From the NCBI GenBank assembly GCA_963555705.1, contig OY743190.1, forward strand, positions 17,615,491 through 17,679,490: 64,000 bases of DNA, written 5' to 3'. The notes beneath the pieces are model-generated. The model was given only the letters and a program-made list of their open reading frames with translations, made no database searches and was not told the DNA's origin. Of the stretch, positions 33,489 to 47,200 are shown piece by piece. Made by a program: the position numbers and the translations under genes. How positions within the stretch are numbered: the stretch's first letter is position 1; every line of letters starts with the position of its first letter. The DNA is from Ligustrum vulgare. Taxonomy: Eukaryota > Streptophyta > Magnoliopsida > Lamiales > Oleaceae.

Positions 33489-35526
33489 ATGGATTACTCT
33501 GATTCAAAATTTAAAAGATAGGAAGGTCAAAAAGATTAGGACAAAAAATGGTCTAGAGTTTTGTAATCTAGACTTTGATTCTTTTTGTAGGAATCTAGGC
33601 ATTCTTAGACATAGGACTGTTACATATAGTCCACAGCAAATTCAGGTTGTTGAGAGGATGAATAGGACATTGCTAGAAAGAACTAGGTGTCTGCTGCTTG
33701 ATTAAAACTTGCCAAAAAAACATTTGGGTTGAAGCATTCAAAACTACTTCATATTTGACCAATCTTTCCCCTTATAGTACTATTGACTTTAAAATACCTG
33801 ATCAAATTTGGAACAATACGCTTCCTGACTTTTCAAAACTAAAAATTTTTGGGTGTGCAACTTACTCACATCAAACTGAAACCAAACTTGACTCCAGGTC
33901 TTTAAATTGTGTATTTTTGGGTTATGGAAAAGGAATCAATGGCTATAGACTGTGGGTAAAAGAATAGGGAAGTTACAAGGTTATTATTAGTAGGTCTGTC
34001 ATTTTTAATGAAAACGTTTTCCCTTGTAAACATGAAAATTTAGAAGATCCTCTTAGTGAAAATGATTTCCTCACTTCTGAGCTGAGTGCAGACCATCTGT
34101 GTGAAGAAAATAGTCTGCCCAATACTCAGTTTTAGGTGGAGCAACCCCCACATTCTCCAAATAATGTTTCTGAACTTGAGTTATCCAATTCTATCCCTGT
34201 TTCAGAGACTGTTCCTGAAACTGAAACTAATTTTAATCTTAGTGACTCCCAGTTAACTAGGGACAGAACTAGAAGAGAAATTAGACCTCCTTCTAGGTAT
34301 AATGATCCTGATTTTGTGTTTGCCTTTACTTATCCTGAACCTTTATAAATTGAACCTGAATATTTTGAAGAAGTCATTTCTTCAACAGATTCTAAGTTCT
34401 GGCATGCAGCAATGCAAGATGAAATTGACGCACTTTTGAAAAATAAAACTTTGGTTCTTGTTCCTAAACCTGATAGGCAGAAACTAATTAACTCTAAGTG
34501 GATTTGGAAAATGAAGGATACTGAGTCTAAAGAAGAAAACATAGGTACAAAGCTAGACTTGTAGCAAAAGGTTTTTCACAAAAAAAAAGGAATTGACTAT
34601 AATGAAAGTTTTTCACCTGTTGTAAAGTATACTTCTATCAGAATTCTATTTACTTTAGTTGCTCGATTTTATTTAGAACTAGAACAAATGGATGTTAAAA
34701 TTGCTCTTCTATATTACTCTTTAGATGAAACTATTTATATGCATCATCCTAAGGATTTGAAAGAAAAGGAAAATTTGATTTGGTATGTTTGCTGAAAAAA
34801 TCCCTGTATGGTCTGAAACAAGCCCCAAGTCAATGGTATATGAGATTTGATTCTTTTATACAAATCAAAATTTTTCAAAAGAGTCAATATGATTTTTGTT
34901 TTTACTTTAAGTCTGGTGAAATTGATTTTATGTACCTTCTGTGGTACGTTGATGATATGCTTATTTTTGGTCCTAACATGCATGATATAAATGTACTTAA
35001 GCATAAACTGCATTCTGAATTTGAAATGAAAGACTTAGGACATGCCATGAAATCTTTGTTGAAATATCTTAAAGGCTTTCCAGGACTTAGTCTTGTGTTT
35101 TCTAAAACCAAAACTGATTTTAAACTAAAAGGTTATGTTGATTCTAATTTTGCTGGGAACATTGATAACAGAAAATCTACTTTAGCATATTTCTTTAAAT
35201 TGTTCCTGCATAGCTGGAAGTCACAGCTACAAAAATTAGTTTCTTTATCCTCTACTGAGGTAGAATACATAGCTGCCACATATCCTGTTAAGGAATGTAT
35301 GTAGCTTAAAGGACTTCTTAGTGAAATTGGATGTATTGATAATTCTGAAATTGAGATTTGTACAGATAGTCTTAGTGCATTACATTTGTGCAAAAACCCT
35401 GTGTTTCATAATAGGTCAAAGCATATAGATGTGAAATTTCATTTCGTTAGTGACATAACTGAAAAAGGTATTGTTAAACTTGTTAAAATACCTGCTCAAC
35501 TAAATCCTACAAATGTTGGAACCAAA
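33489..35526 (+). pseudogene. Copia integrase C-terminus, reverse transcriptase, RNase H, decayed
   Basis: This is the continuation of the copia polyprotein after TR-GAG B. The integrase reads KIRTKNGLEF, with K where the catalytic aspartate of TDNG should be, then VVERMNRTLLE with the third catalytic glutamate. The integrase C-terminus has GCATYSHQTE and FLGYGKGINGYR. A proline-rich spacer leads to the reverse transcriptase (FWHAAMQDEIDALLKNKTLV, WYVDDMLIFG with the YVDD core). The RNase H part reads YVDSNFAGNIDNRKST and SLSSTEVEYIAA. About 100 residues that normally join MKDLG to the LKYLKG segment are missing. Stops and frameshifts are frequent. The CACTA transposon inserted after GTKV (35529), and the last residues (PINKLKDALRFLNLLEF) follow at 58229-58292. 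Confidence 0.85.
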
Positions 35527-35559
35527 GTTCACTAGTAGAAAAATGCAGAAAAAAAAGGG

Positions 35560-35600
35560 TTTAGGCGTCGGTTCTCGAAGAACCGACGCCTAAACCCTTT
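35560..35600. repeat. CACTA left subterminal inverted repeat (hairpin)
   Basis: TTTAGGCGTCGGTTCT is followed at once by its inverted copy AGAACCGACGCCTAAA, giving a hairpin. In CACTA elements such repeats bind the transposon's DNA-binding protein. Confidence 0.8.
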
Positions 35601-35639
35601 AATATATTTTTCAAAAATTCGCGCGATTTCATTCCCGAT

Positions 35640-36472
35640 CGCGCATATCTCTCTCTCTCACTCTCTCTCAACACTTCAACATCGCGAAGCCATCACCACC
35701 GTGCCTCCACCAACACCACGACGCCACCAACACCGCGACGCCACCACGAACCCGCCTCCATCTCGTAAGAACTTTACTCTTATATGTGTGTGTGATATGT
35801 GTGTGTGTGCGTGTTCGTGTGCGTGTGCGTGTATGTATATATATATGTGTGTGTATATGTGCATATATATGTATATATCAGTATGTGTATATATATGTAT
35901 ATATGTGTGTGTTTATATATATATATATATGTTATAATTTTCGTATTGCAAATAGTTAATTGATATAATTTGAATTATTGGAATTATATTGAAATTATGC
36001 ATGGAATGTTAGGTTATGAAATCATACTTTGAGCATTTTAGGAATTAAGAATTGATTTTGGATTAATTTTGGAGTGGTTGAGATGTTGAAGTTTGATTTA
36101 TTGTGTTTCAGTAGTGAATATGTGGAGGTTGAACATTTTTTTTTGTATTGTGGCATTTTGATTCCTCCTACAGGTTGGGTAAGTTCAACTTATAGGGGAG
36201 ACTCTGCCGAAATTACTGTAGGATTTTACAAATAAAAAATGAAGATAATAGTAATTATAGGTGATTTTCACTATCATAGAATTAACCATACTAAATAAAT
36301 AACTAAACAAAATATACTAGTAAAATTATGAAGTATTCAACGTAATAAATTATCGTATGCATGTGATTTCAATTATTAATATATAGTTGGTTCAAGTATA
36401 TAACTATCATTACAAATATTCACTCAAAAGTAATATTTTTTTAATTATATCTTCGCATATAGGTTATTAGAT
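35640..36472 (+). other. CACTA 5' exon and first intron
   Basis: A CT microsatellite at about 35650-35670 is followed by a donor-like CTCGTAAG at 35760-35767 and an acceptor CATATAG just before 36463. The putative intron has TG/TA microsatellite sequence at 35785-35935 and the shared motif at 36171-36214. Splice sites are inferred from consensus. Confidence 0.5.
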
Positions 36473-37861
36473 ATGGATCGAGATTGGATGTACGGCAGGC
36501 GTAATACACATGAATATGTGAAAGGAGTTGAAGAGTTTATGAAATGTGCGGACGAACACATGAGAGAGAAAGGTGAAGCAATGATTTTGTGTCCTTGTTG
36601 TGATTCTAAGAATCTGAGAAAGTTTCGTAGTTTTGAGCAAGTGAAGAGTCATTTGATTCGTCGTGGGTTTAAAGAAGGTTATAAACGATGGATATGGCAT
36701 GGTGAGAGTATGCTTCCTAGGACATGCACTAGTGACGATGAAGGTGGACTGCAGGAGAATAATTTAGGCAATATTGATGAGAATGATGTGGAAAATGACA
36801 ATAATGATATGATAGACGAAATGATGCGTGATATACAAGGGGAATTCATTGAAAAGCCTCATGTGTTCGATAGGTTGTTCAATGATTCTGAGAAGACTTT
36901 GTTTCCTGGATGTAGAAAATTCACAAAATTGTCTGCTGTGTTGAAATTGTATAACTTGAAAGCAAATAGTAAGTGGAGTGATAAGAGTTTCACGGCATTA
37001 CTGGAACTCTTACGAGAGATGCTTCCGGAGGATAACGAGCTTCCTAGTTTAATTTACGAAGCAAAGAAATTGTTGTGTCCAATGGGAATGGAGATCGAGA
37101 GGATACATGCATGTCCAAATGATTGTATAATGTATCAAAATGAGTATAAGGACTTCCGTCTGTGTCCAAAGTGCGGGGCATCACGGTATAAGCGAAAGAA
37201 CATGAATGCTAATTCTGAGGATAAGAAAAGCCCTCCGGCAAAGGTGTTGTGGTACCTATCCGTAGTACCAAGATTTAAACGTTTGTTTGCCAGTGCAAAG
37301 GATGCGAAGAACATACGGTGGCATGCTGATGGGAGGAAACAAGATGGAAAACTAAGACACGTGGCCGATTCTCCTCAATGGAGGAAAATTAATAGGTTGT
37401 TTCCTGATTTTGGGGGTGAAGATTGGAATCGTAGGCTTGGACTATGTACAGATGGAATGAACCCGCACGGTAACATGAGTAGTCGACATAGCACTTGGCC
37501 GGTTCTTCTAACGATTTACAATCTTCCTCCTTGGTTATGTATGAAGCGCAAGTATATCATGTTGTCTTTGTTAATATCAGGGCCTAAACAACCGGGGAAT
37601 GACATAGATGTTTATCTTGCCCCACTAATTGAAGATTTAAGACTGATGTGGGATGAAGGTGTATCGGTGTTTGATGCACATAGCCAGATGAATTTCACCT
37701 TACGTGCTATGATATTTTGCACCGTAAATGATTTTCCCGCATATGGTAACTTGTCAGGTTATACGAACAAATGACCTAAAGCATGTCCCGTTTGTGAAGA
37801 AGACACGATTGATCTTTCTTTGAAAAACTGTACGAAAAATGTCTTTATGAGTCATAGAAGA

Positions 37862-40800
37862 TATAGCGACCCAGAATTTTTACTCAATTTTATAATTATT
37901 TTAATATTTAGAAAATTGTGTCGCTACTATTTCACTCATTGTTTTGAAATTAACGCCGCGACGGATTCGTCTAGCCAAGTCAAGAAATATCGAATTTGTT
38001 CGATTTTAAATTAAAATCCGAATTTCTAAAATTATGTTATTTTAATTATTTATTCAAAGTATTATTTTCAAAATCATTTTGAATTCCAAATTTATTAAAA
38101 TATCTCAATTTTCCTTATTCAAATGTATTTTCAGTCCAAAAACATCATCATTTTGTATAAAGAATATTACACCATTTTCTATTTCATATTACACCAAATT
38201 CTACACTATCTTATTCTCCATTCACAAACAATACCATCATTATCATCATATAACACGGCAAGACACAAACCACCATTTCTTTATTTTATCATTCCAATTA
38301 TGAGTATTCCATTCAATGATTCCTCTTCACATTATTATGTCCTCCATATTGATCACTTTCCATCTCATTCCCAAATTTCATAATTCATCCTCACCAACCA
38401 CCTTCACTACCTTATTCAAATACTCTCTACTCCTACGAGATTCAATTTGCACAATTCAAATCATGGCACAACCCATATTCCTTTCTATTATTTATTTTGA
38501 TTCCTCATGTCTCCCCTTTAATCATTTTATTCTAACACTTTACATCTAATCAAATTCCTACTCAACCTAAAACTCCACCACGGTTTCACCAAACCAACCC
38601 ATGCTCCACTTATCACATCATTACCTCCACTTACCTCAATTCCACAATTTCAAAACCAATCTGTATATAATCACCTGCGAAATCGTCATCATCAATCTAC
38701 AATCAGTTCATAACCATCATCCTCAATTCACCAAACAATGCCACTGCAGTCTTCATCTGTACCACCACCCATTTCGTTTCTTCCCGTTTTGATCTCCAAA
38801 TCAGACAATCAGCATCATCATCATCAATGTCAAAACCACCGATCGCACACTGCCCTTCAGGTGGACACCCAACCGAATCCCAAACCACCCCTGTATAATT
38901 TCAGTTTAGCATCCACCCAACTTCATTTCAGGCAATCACTTCAGCTTCATCCATTTTCACTCCCTGTGACTAAATTCAATCCATCACCAGAGTCTCTGAT
39001 CGTCATCAGCCACCTCCATGACTTCCAATTCACAGAGTCACTACAATACCATTTTATCACTATCAAAACAACCACTATAATTTCCTTCATCATCATCACC
39101 CGAGAACACAACCAGCAGACTACCTTAATCAAACCAGAATCATCACCTGCAACTCTGCAATTCACAGCCAAACCACTATCGAGCCACCAAAGCAAAGTTT
39201 CAACAAATCAAATGCAGCACCCAATCACCAATGAACCACACTGCACCAACCAGCATCATCATCACCTCCCGCATCCAAACTCCAGCTCAAGTCCGCCCCT
39301 ACCAACATCACCACCACTAATATCACTGCATTCAGACCAAACCATCACCGCACCCACAACCGGTCGCAACCACAACCCAAATCAAACCCAAAGAAAAACC
39401 CATGAATCAATGAGTTCATTTCTTACCTCAATCACCATTTTTCCGCCGAAAATCGCTCACCTTAAATCGCGATGTTGTCTCGGTTTTTCGCAACCAAAGA
39501 ACTCGCACTGAACCCTCAATCTTCAACCCCTGCCTTTGACGCCCCTCGCCGCACTTGGCGCCGGCTTAGCACCGGCAGTATCCCACCTAGACCACCGCCG
39601 GTCGCTTCCCTGTCTTCTCCTCTGTTGGTCGTGAGAGAGAGAGTATTGAGAGAGAATGAGTTGAGTGGTGAGAGAGAGTTAGATCTGAGGATATATTTTA
39701 ATATATTTCGAAAATTACAGTTTAGCCCCAAGTTTGAAAAGTGATCATTTCAGTCCCTGAAGTTTTAAAATGTTTGAAATCAGTCCTTTTAGTTTTAAAA
39801 TCATCAATTTCAGCCCTTAAGTTTTAAATGATTTTAATCAGCCCTTTCATTTTAAAATTCTGATCAATTCAGTCCCTGCTGATTTACTTTATTTGATTTT
39901 AAGCTCAAGTTTCAAAAGTATTCATTTTAGTCCCTCAACTTTCAAAACATCAATTTTAGTCCTCAAATTATAATTTATCATTTTGAACTATATATTCGAT
40001 ATACTAAAGTGACTTATTGGCTTAAGACGAAGCGTACGGAGAATTTAAAGAAATTGAAGTCATTCCCGCTCAACTTTGCACTCGTCGGATTTGAGGTAGA
40101 CTCGCACTTATTAATTAATTTAAATTATGATTTCATATGAATGTCATGTGACTTGTGAAAGTCAATTTTTAAGAAAAACAAGTATGTTTTTATGAAAGGT
40201 AAATATACCTTATGTTGTTATGAAAAGTAAGTATGTTTTTATGAAAAGAAAATATACTTTATGTTTTTACGAAAAGTAAGTATACCCTATACTTCACGAA
40301 AATGTTTTTTTGGATCATTGCTATGAAATCAATCTACCAAGATTGTTTTGGGTCCCATATGATAAGTTATGATATGTTAAGGGGACCGGAGTTTTAGTAG
40401 CGCTACACATAAGAATTCTTGCCACCTAAGTTCGGTAACATTCTTGTGTCTCCTATGTTTATGAGGATTTGCCACGAAGTTCGGTAAAATTCCTATCTTT
40501 CCATATGTTTATGAGGATTTACCACCTAAGTTCGGTAAAATTCCTGTCGCATATGTTTATGAGGATTTCGATCCTATCTTATGTTATGATGCAATTGATC
40601 CCTATGAATTTCAGAAAAATTATGCTTGGTATACTTACTACATAAGAATTCTTGCCACCTAAGTTCGGTAAAATTCTTATGTTTATGAGGATTTCGATAT
40701 TATCCTATGTTATGATGAAAACTTACTGTTATTATGATTTTACTGCATAAGAATTCTTGCCACCTAAGTTCGGTAAAGTTCTTGTGTCTATTTATGTTTA

Positions 40801-41472
40801 TGAGGATTTAAATCCTATCTTATGTTATGCTTTCAAAAGAAATTATGCTTGACATAATTAAAATGTTTTTATAAGTATATGGTTTTCAAAGAGCTGTTTT
40901 CAAAGAGCTATTTTCAAAGAGCCTATGATTTGTAAAATATGTCCCGTGCTGTAATGCACAATATGAGTTTTATCAAGAGCAGTTTTATAAAGAAGCTCTA
41001 TCAATGCCCGTTTTATAAAGAGCCGGGATTTATGTGTTTAATCATCTTATAAATTAAATTAATTTGCGATGAGTCTACTGAGTATTTCCCCCATGAAATA
41101 CTCACCCTACTTTTTAACAGTTTTGCAGATTTCGGAGACGGTGGCGAGCGATGAATGATGGTGGCAATAATCGTTGAACGGTTGAAAGTTTGACGTTAAT
41201 GATTTCCGTATTTTCCAAATAATCGAATAATTTAGAGAAGTTCATTTATTTGAGAAATTATGATATTGGCAATTTCTTTACAATATTAATGGTTCGATTT
41301 ACTATTTCAAATGGTTTCATAAATGTTTTCAATTTTAGCGGCCATTACAGTTTATTTAACGTTGCCAAAAATGAATTTCAATTATTTCTTCCGCAAAAAT
41401 ATTATTCGAAAAAAAAAAATTTAGACAGAAAATAACGTAGTGAATCGGGTATACGGAACTCGGGACGCTACA
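37862..41472 (+). repeat. 5' LTR of the LARD element
   Basis: It contains CTTACCTCAA at 39422, a GC-rich block at 39540-39605, a GA-repeat at 39631-39660, 'CAGTCCCT' type repeats at 39740-39970 and a 'GCCACCTAAGTTCGGTAA' repeat cluster at 40405-40790. The 257-codon frame at 38738-39511 is His/Ser/Pro-rich and has no family match I recognise. Confidence 0.93.
40405..40790. repeat. Cluster of five 'AAGTTCGGTAA' repeats in the LARD LTR
   Basis: Copies of CCACCTAAGTTCGGTAA or a close variant, each followed by 'ATGTTTATGAGGATTT', occur five times. The identical cluster in the 3' LTR is at 46839-47224. Confidence 0.85.
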
Positions 41473-44295
41473 AGTTGGTATCAGAGCTAGTCTGCGTTTC
41501 TGTAGACTGGAAAAATTTTCAAAAAAAAGAATTTTCAAGAAATATTTTCCATTATAAAATTTTATTGATGAAGATTGCCACTGCCATCATTCGTTCCACC
41601 AACTCCGAGGTAAAGAAGTTTATGATGTTTAAAGTTATTTCAGTATTTCGAATACTCATTTTACTAATTTATGAGAAAGAATGAAGAGTATTTCGGATAC
41701 TTATGATTTATGAGAAATAAGAATGTATTTCTTCGAAAATAATGATGTTGTTATGCTTTGTCATAACTTATATGCTTTAATGTATGATTATGAGAAATTT
41801 TTTAAAAGAAAACGAGTGTTGAGCATAATGGGAATAATATGATTTTATTGAGAATTAAGTAATGGATATTATGTTGAGTTAATTTATTATGCCTCTATGT
41901 TGAAGAGAAATTTATTATGAAGTTTGGCTTTGTGAATAAATTTTGGGAATATGAATTATGGCATATATTTATAAGTATGAGTAACTTTTGAGCCAATTAA
42001 GGTATGGAAGGAAGTAATATTGTGATATTGAAAAATATGATTTGAAATTTCTATGTTGAGGAATTATGAATTGAATTTTGGGATATTTTGATGATATTGA
42101 AGTGTTGGAATCATTTTCAATATTTTTAGATCGTTGTGATCAAATGTGGAGTTATTTATTATTGTTAGTTATGAAGTATACTTATGGTTTGGGATAAGTT
42201 CAAATTATAAGGGAGACTCTGTCCAGAATTTTATCATTTGGAATTAAGAGCATAGTATGGTATGCAATCACTAAGAGAATTGAGTTTAGAATTGCAAGTT
42301 CATAAGCAAGATTGAGTAAATGATAAGTTATATTTTGAAAGACGAGTGAAGACAAGTATAAGGGCATTATTGGGAAGAATCTTAATTATTCTTGGGAATG
42401 GATTGATCATTTGTAAGGAATGATCACTTGTATTGGAGAGTATTATAAGGATATGAATTTTGAGGAAAATAGGGATAAGATTTTACAGTGATGACTTATT
42501 TTGGAATGGAGTTCAGAAGAGGGATCACGGTAGAATCCAAAATTTTTTTAGTCTGAGGAATTGATATATAATATTAGTGATCAGATTGACGTATAAGGTA
42601 CGTGATAGATATGACGACTAGACGGTTAAGGAATGTGATGGTTATCCAGGGAAGAATCGTGTGAATATTGAGTTCGATGATCTTATTTTGATGATTTATT
42701 GCATTATGGTGAAATATTATCTACGATTGAGAATTTTCATTTTTAGTCATAATATATGGGTTTATTTAAAGATTTAGTGATACAGTTTCGATTAATTATT
42801 ATTGGTTGTACTTTTGAAGTGAGTAAATATTTTGGCTACAATAATGGAAAATCTGAGATGATCAGTTGTGTGATTTTAAATTATGGGATTGTATCTTTGG
42901 GTTAAGCAAATATGATGAGGAATCCTATATGATTTACAGAAGTCTTATTTAATGGTGATAAGATTAATCAGAGTATTGTTCATAAAGTGTGATATGAATT
43001 GAAGTTTGGGAGAATAGAAAATTTTAATTTTGAATTTCAGATTTGGGAAATTAGTGAAGTTTCTTAAGTTTGAGAATAACATATCTGATCCTTGTGATGC
43101 TGTTTTAAGTTAGTATCTTAGCTCTCAGCTAGAATGAGTATTTGATACCGAGTACTTGATGTATGATTTAAAGTATAGAAAAATGAAAAGTGGGAACAAG
43201 AGTTAATGCGCTGTTATTTTTCTCGACAAAAGAAAATTTGATGATAATATTGGAGATATGGAATATTTTATTGGATTTTGGTACTGATATTTTTGGTATA
43301 ATAATCAAGGTATAGTGAGATGATACGGGAATACGTGAAAGAGAAATAAGGACTGTATTGAATCAGAATTCATAAGTATGTATAAGTAAAAGAAATACTT
43401 TGCAGGAAATGTGGTGACATTTAAGTAAAGAATCTTAGTTATTTGGAAGATATTTGTTTACTGAATTTTGGGTTACAAATATTGGAATGATAAGTTGATG
43501 ATATTATGTTGATATGTTATTGGGTATATTACGTAGAGAGAATATTCAGGTAATTCTTTGATTATTTTTTTTTTTTGGAATATTCGATGATAAGAAGAAA
43601 GGAAAAATTATTATGATATGATATGTCAGTAAAGAATTGTGGAAATTTTAGAGATATATACGAATATCTGAGGTCACATGAATACGATGATAAGTGACAT
43701 GTTACATGAATACTACAAGATATGATGAAATTTTTACATTCGATTGGGAATTGTTTTGATTATTTTGGGAATATTTGATGATAAGAAGTTTAGAGATGAC
43801 AAATTATTATGGTTTGATATATCAGTAAAGATTTATGGAAACTTGAAGAGATTTTTTTTTTATGGAATTACAGAAATTAGTAAAGAGACATGATGTTGTT
43901 TGGGATTTGTGAGATAATGATGATGGACGTAAGGTTATTTGAATATAAAAGTACAATAGAAATTGTAAGGAATGATATGATGATGATAATTGAAGGTGAT
44001 AATATATTGAGATTATGAAATAAGTTGATCATCTAAGAATAAGTTATGTTGTTTTGGGTTCATAAAAATGGAATTCAAAGAATAGTGAACTTTCAGTCAC
44101 TTACGATTCAGAAGAATTTTGAGTAAACACATATGTCTATAGAAAAGTCCAGTTGGTTAAATATGGTTGGGTTAAAAATGGTAGCGATAATGCTACATAA
44201 GAGAAGAAGAAGATGAGATTCTGATTGAGTATTCAGAAATTTTAAGATTAAGTAAGTTTAATTTCGAGGACGAAATTATTTTAAGGAGGTAAGAT
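41473..44295 (+). other. LARD interior with a decayed chromovirus pol tail
   Basis: The primer site TGGTATCAGAGC is at 41476-41487. The shared ~45-bp motif is at 42186-42230. Near 44160-44250 a degenerate reading (VKYGWVKNGSDNAT, a stop, then EKKKMRF) resembles the end of a chromodomain, normally ending ATWE..EEMR. No intact protein of any length is present. Confidence 0.6.
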
Positions 44296-47200
44296 TATAG
44301 CGACCCAGAATTTTTACTCAATTTTATAATTATTTTAATATTTAGAAAATTGTGTCGCTACTATTTCACTCATTGTTTTGAAATTAACGCCGCGACGGAT
44401 TCGTCTAGCCAAGTCAAGAAATATCGAATTTGTTCGATTTTAAATTAAAATCCGAATTTCTAAAATTATGTTATTTTAATTATTTATTCAAAGTATTATT
44501 TTCAAAATCATTTTGAATTCCAAATTTATTAAAATATCTCAATTTTCCTTATTCAAATGTATTTTCAGTCCAAAAACATCATCATTTTGTATAAAGAATA
44601 TTACACCATTTTCTATTTCATATTACACCAAATTCTACACTATCTTATTCTCCATTCACAAACAATACCATCATTATCATCATATAACACGGCAAGACAC
44701 AAACCACCATTTCTTTATTTTATCATTCCAATTATGAGTATTCCATTCAATGATTCCTCTTCACATTATTATGTCCTCCATATTGATCACTTTCCATCTC
44801 ATTCCCAAATTTCATAATTCATCCTCACCAACCACCTTCACTACCTTATTCAAATACTCTCTACTCCTACGAGATTCAATTTGCACAATTCAAATCATGG
44901 CACAACCCATATTCCTTTCTATTATTTATTTTGATTCCTCATGTCTCCCCTTTAATCATTTTATTCTAACACTTTACATCTAATCAAATTCCTACTCAAC
45001 CTAAAACTCCACCACGGTTTCACCAAACCAACCCATGCTCCACTTATCACATCATTACCTCCACTTACCTCAATTCCACAATTTCAAAACCAATCTGTAT
45101 ATAATCACCTGCGAAATCGTCATCATCAATCTACAATCAGTTCATAACCATCATCCTCAATTCACCAAACAATGCCACTGCAGTCTTCATCTGTACCACC
45201 ACCCATTTCGTTTCTTCCCGTTTTGATCTCCAAATCAGACAATCAGCATCATCATCATCAATGTCAAAACCACCGATCGCACACTGCCCTTCAGGTGGAC
45301 ACCCAACCGAATCCCAAACCACCCCTGTATAATTTCAGTTTAGCATCCACCCAACTTCATTTCAGGCAATCACTTCAGCTTCATCCATTTTCACTCCCTG
45401 TGACTAAATTCAATCCATCACCAGAGTCTCTGATCGTCATCAGCCACCTCCATGACTTCCAATTCACAGAGTCACTACAATACCATTTTATCACTATCAA
45501 AACAACCACTATAATTTCCTTCATCATCATCACCCGAGAACACAACCAGCAGACTACCTTAATCAAACCAGAATCATCACCTGCAACTCTGCAATTCACA
45601 GCCAAACCACTATCGAGCCACCAAAGCAAAGTTTCAACAAATCAAATGCAGCACCCAATCACCAATGAACCACACTGCACCAACCAGCATCATCATCACC
45701 TCCCGCATCCAAACTCCAGCTCAAGTCCGCCCCTACCAACATCACCACCACTAATATCACTGCATTCAGACCAAACCATCACCGCACCCACAACCGGTCG
45801 CAACCACAACCCAAATCAAACCCAAAGAAAAACCCATGAATCAATGAGTTCATTTCTTACCTCAATCACCATTTTTCCGCCGAAAATCGCTCACCTTAAA
45901 TCGCGATGTTGTCTCGGTTTTTCGCAACCAAAGAACTCGCACTGAACCCTCAATCTTCAACCCCTGCCTTTGACGCCCCTCGCCGCACTTGGCGCCGGCT
46001 TAGCACCGGCAGTATCCCACCTAGACCACCGCCGGTCGCTTCCCTGTCTTCTCCTCTGTTGGTCGTGAGAGAGAGAGTATTGAGAGAGAATGAGTTGAGT
46101 GGTGAGAGAGAGTTAGATCTGAGGATATATTTTAATATATTTCGAAAATTACAGTTTAGCCCCAAGTTTGAAAAGTGATCATTTCAGTCCCTGAAGTTTT
46201 AAAATGTTTGAAATCAGTCCTTTTAGTTTTAAAATCATCAATTTCAGCCCTTAAGTTTTAAATGATTTTAATCAGCCCTTTCATTTTAAAATTCTGATCA
46301 ATTCAGTCCCTGCTGATTTACTTTATTTGATTTTAAGCTCAAGTTTCAAAAGTATTCATTTTAGTCCCTCAACTTTCAAAACATCAATTTTAGTCCTCAA
46401 ATTATAATTTATCATTTTGAACTATATATTCGATATACTAAAGTGACTTATTGGCTTAAGACGAAGCGTACGGAGAATTTAAAGAAATTGAAGTCATTCC
46501 CGCTCAACTTTGCACTCGTCGGATTTGAGGTAGACTCGCACTTATTAATTAATTTAAATTATGATTTCATATGAATGTCATGTGACTTGTGAAAGTCAAT
46601 TTTTAAGAAAAACAAGTATGTTTTTATGAAAGGTAAATATACCTTATGTTGTTATGAAAAGTAAGTATGTTTTTATGAAAAGAAAATATACTTTATGTTT
46701 TTACGAAAAGTAAGTATACCCTATGCTTCACGAAAATGTTTTTTTGGATCATTGCTATGAAATCAATCTACCAAGATTGTTTTGGGTCCCATATGATAAG
46801 TTATGATATGTTAAGGGGACCGGAGTTTTAGTAGCGCTACACATAAGAATTCTTGCCACCTAAGTTCGGTAACATTCTTGTGTCTCCTATGTTTATGAGG
46901 ATTTGCCACGAAGTTCGGTAAAATTCCTATCTTTCCATATGTTTATGAGGATTTACCACCTAAGTTCGGTAAAATTCCTGTCGCATATGTTTATGAGGAT
47001 TTCGATCCTATCTTATGTTATGATGCAATTGATCCCTATGAATTTCAGAAAAATTATGCTTGGTATACTTACTACATAAGAATTCTTGCCACCTAAGTTC
47101 GGTAAAATTCTTATGTTTATGAGGATTTCGATATTATCCTATGTTATGATGAAAACTTACTGTTATTATGATTTTACTGCATAAGAATTCTTGCCACCTA

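Noticed and set aside
35676..35937. Short open frames on both strands around the TG/TA microsatellite
   Set aside because: They encode only Cys/Val/Tyr/Ile repeats or His/Thr repeats from the microsatellite and lie in the first CACTA intron.
38738..39511. 257-codon open frame in the LARD LTR, with an identical copy at 45172-45945
   Set aside because: The protein is low-complexity His/Ser/Pro/Thr, has no domain, and other family LTRs give unrelated frames from the same CA-rich DNA. The identity of the two copies only reflects young LTRs.
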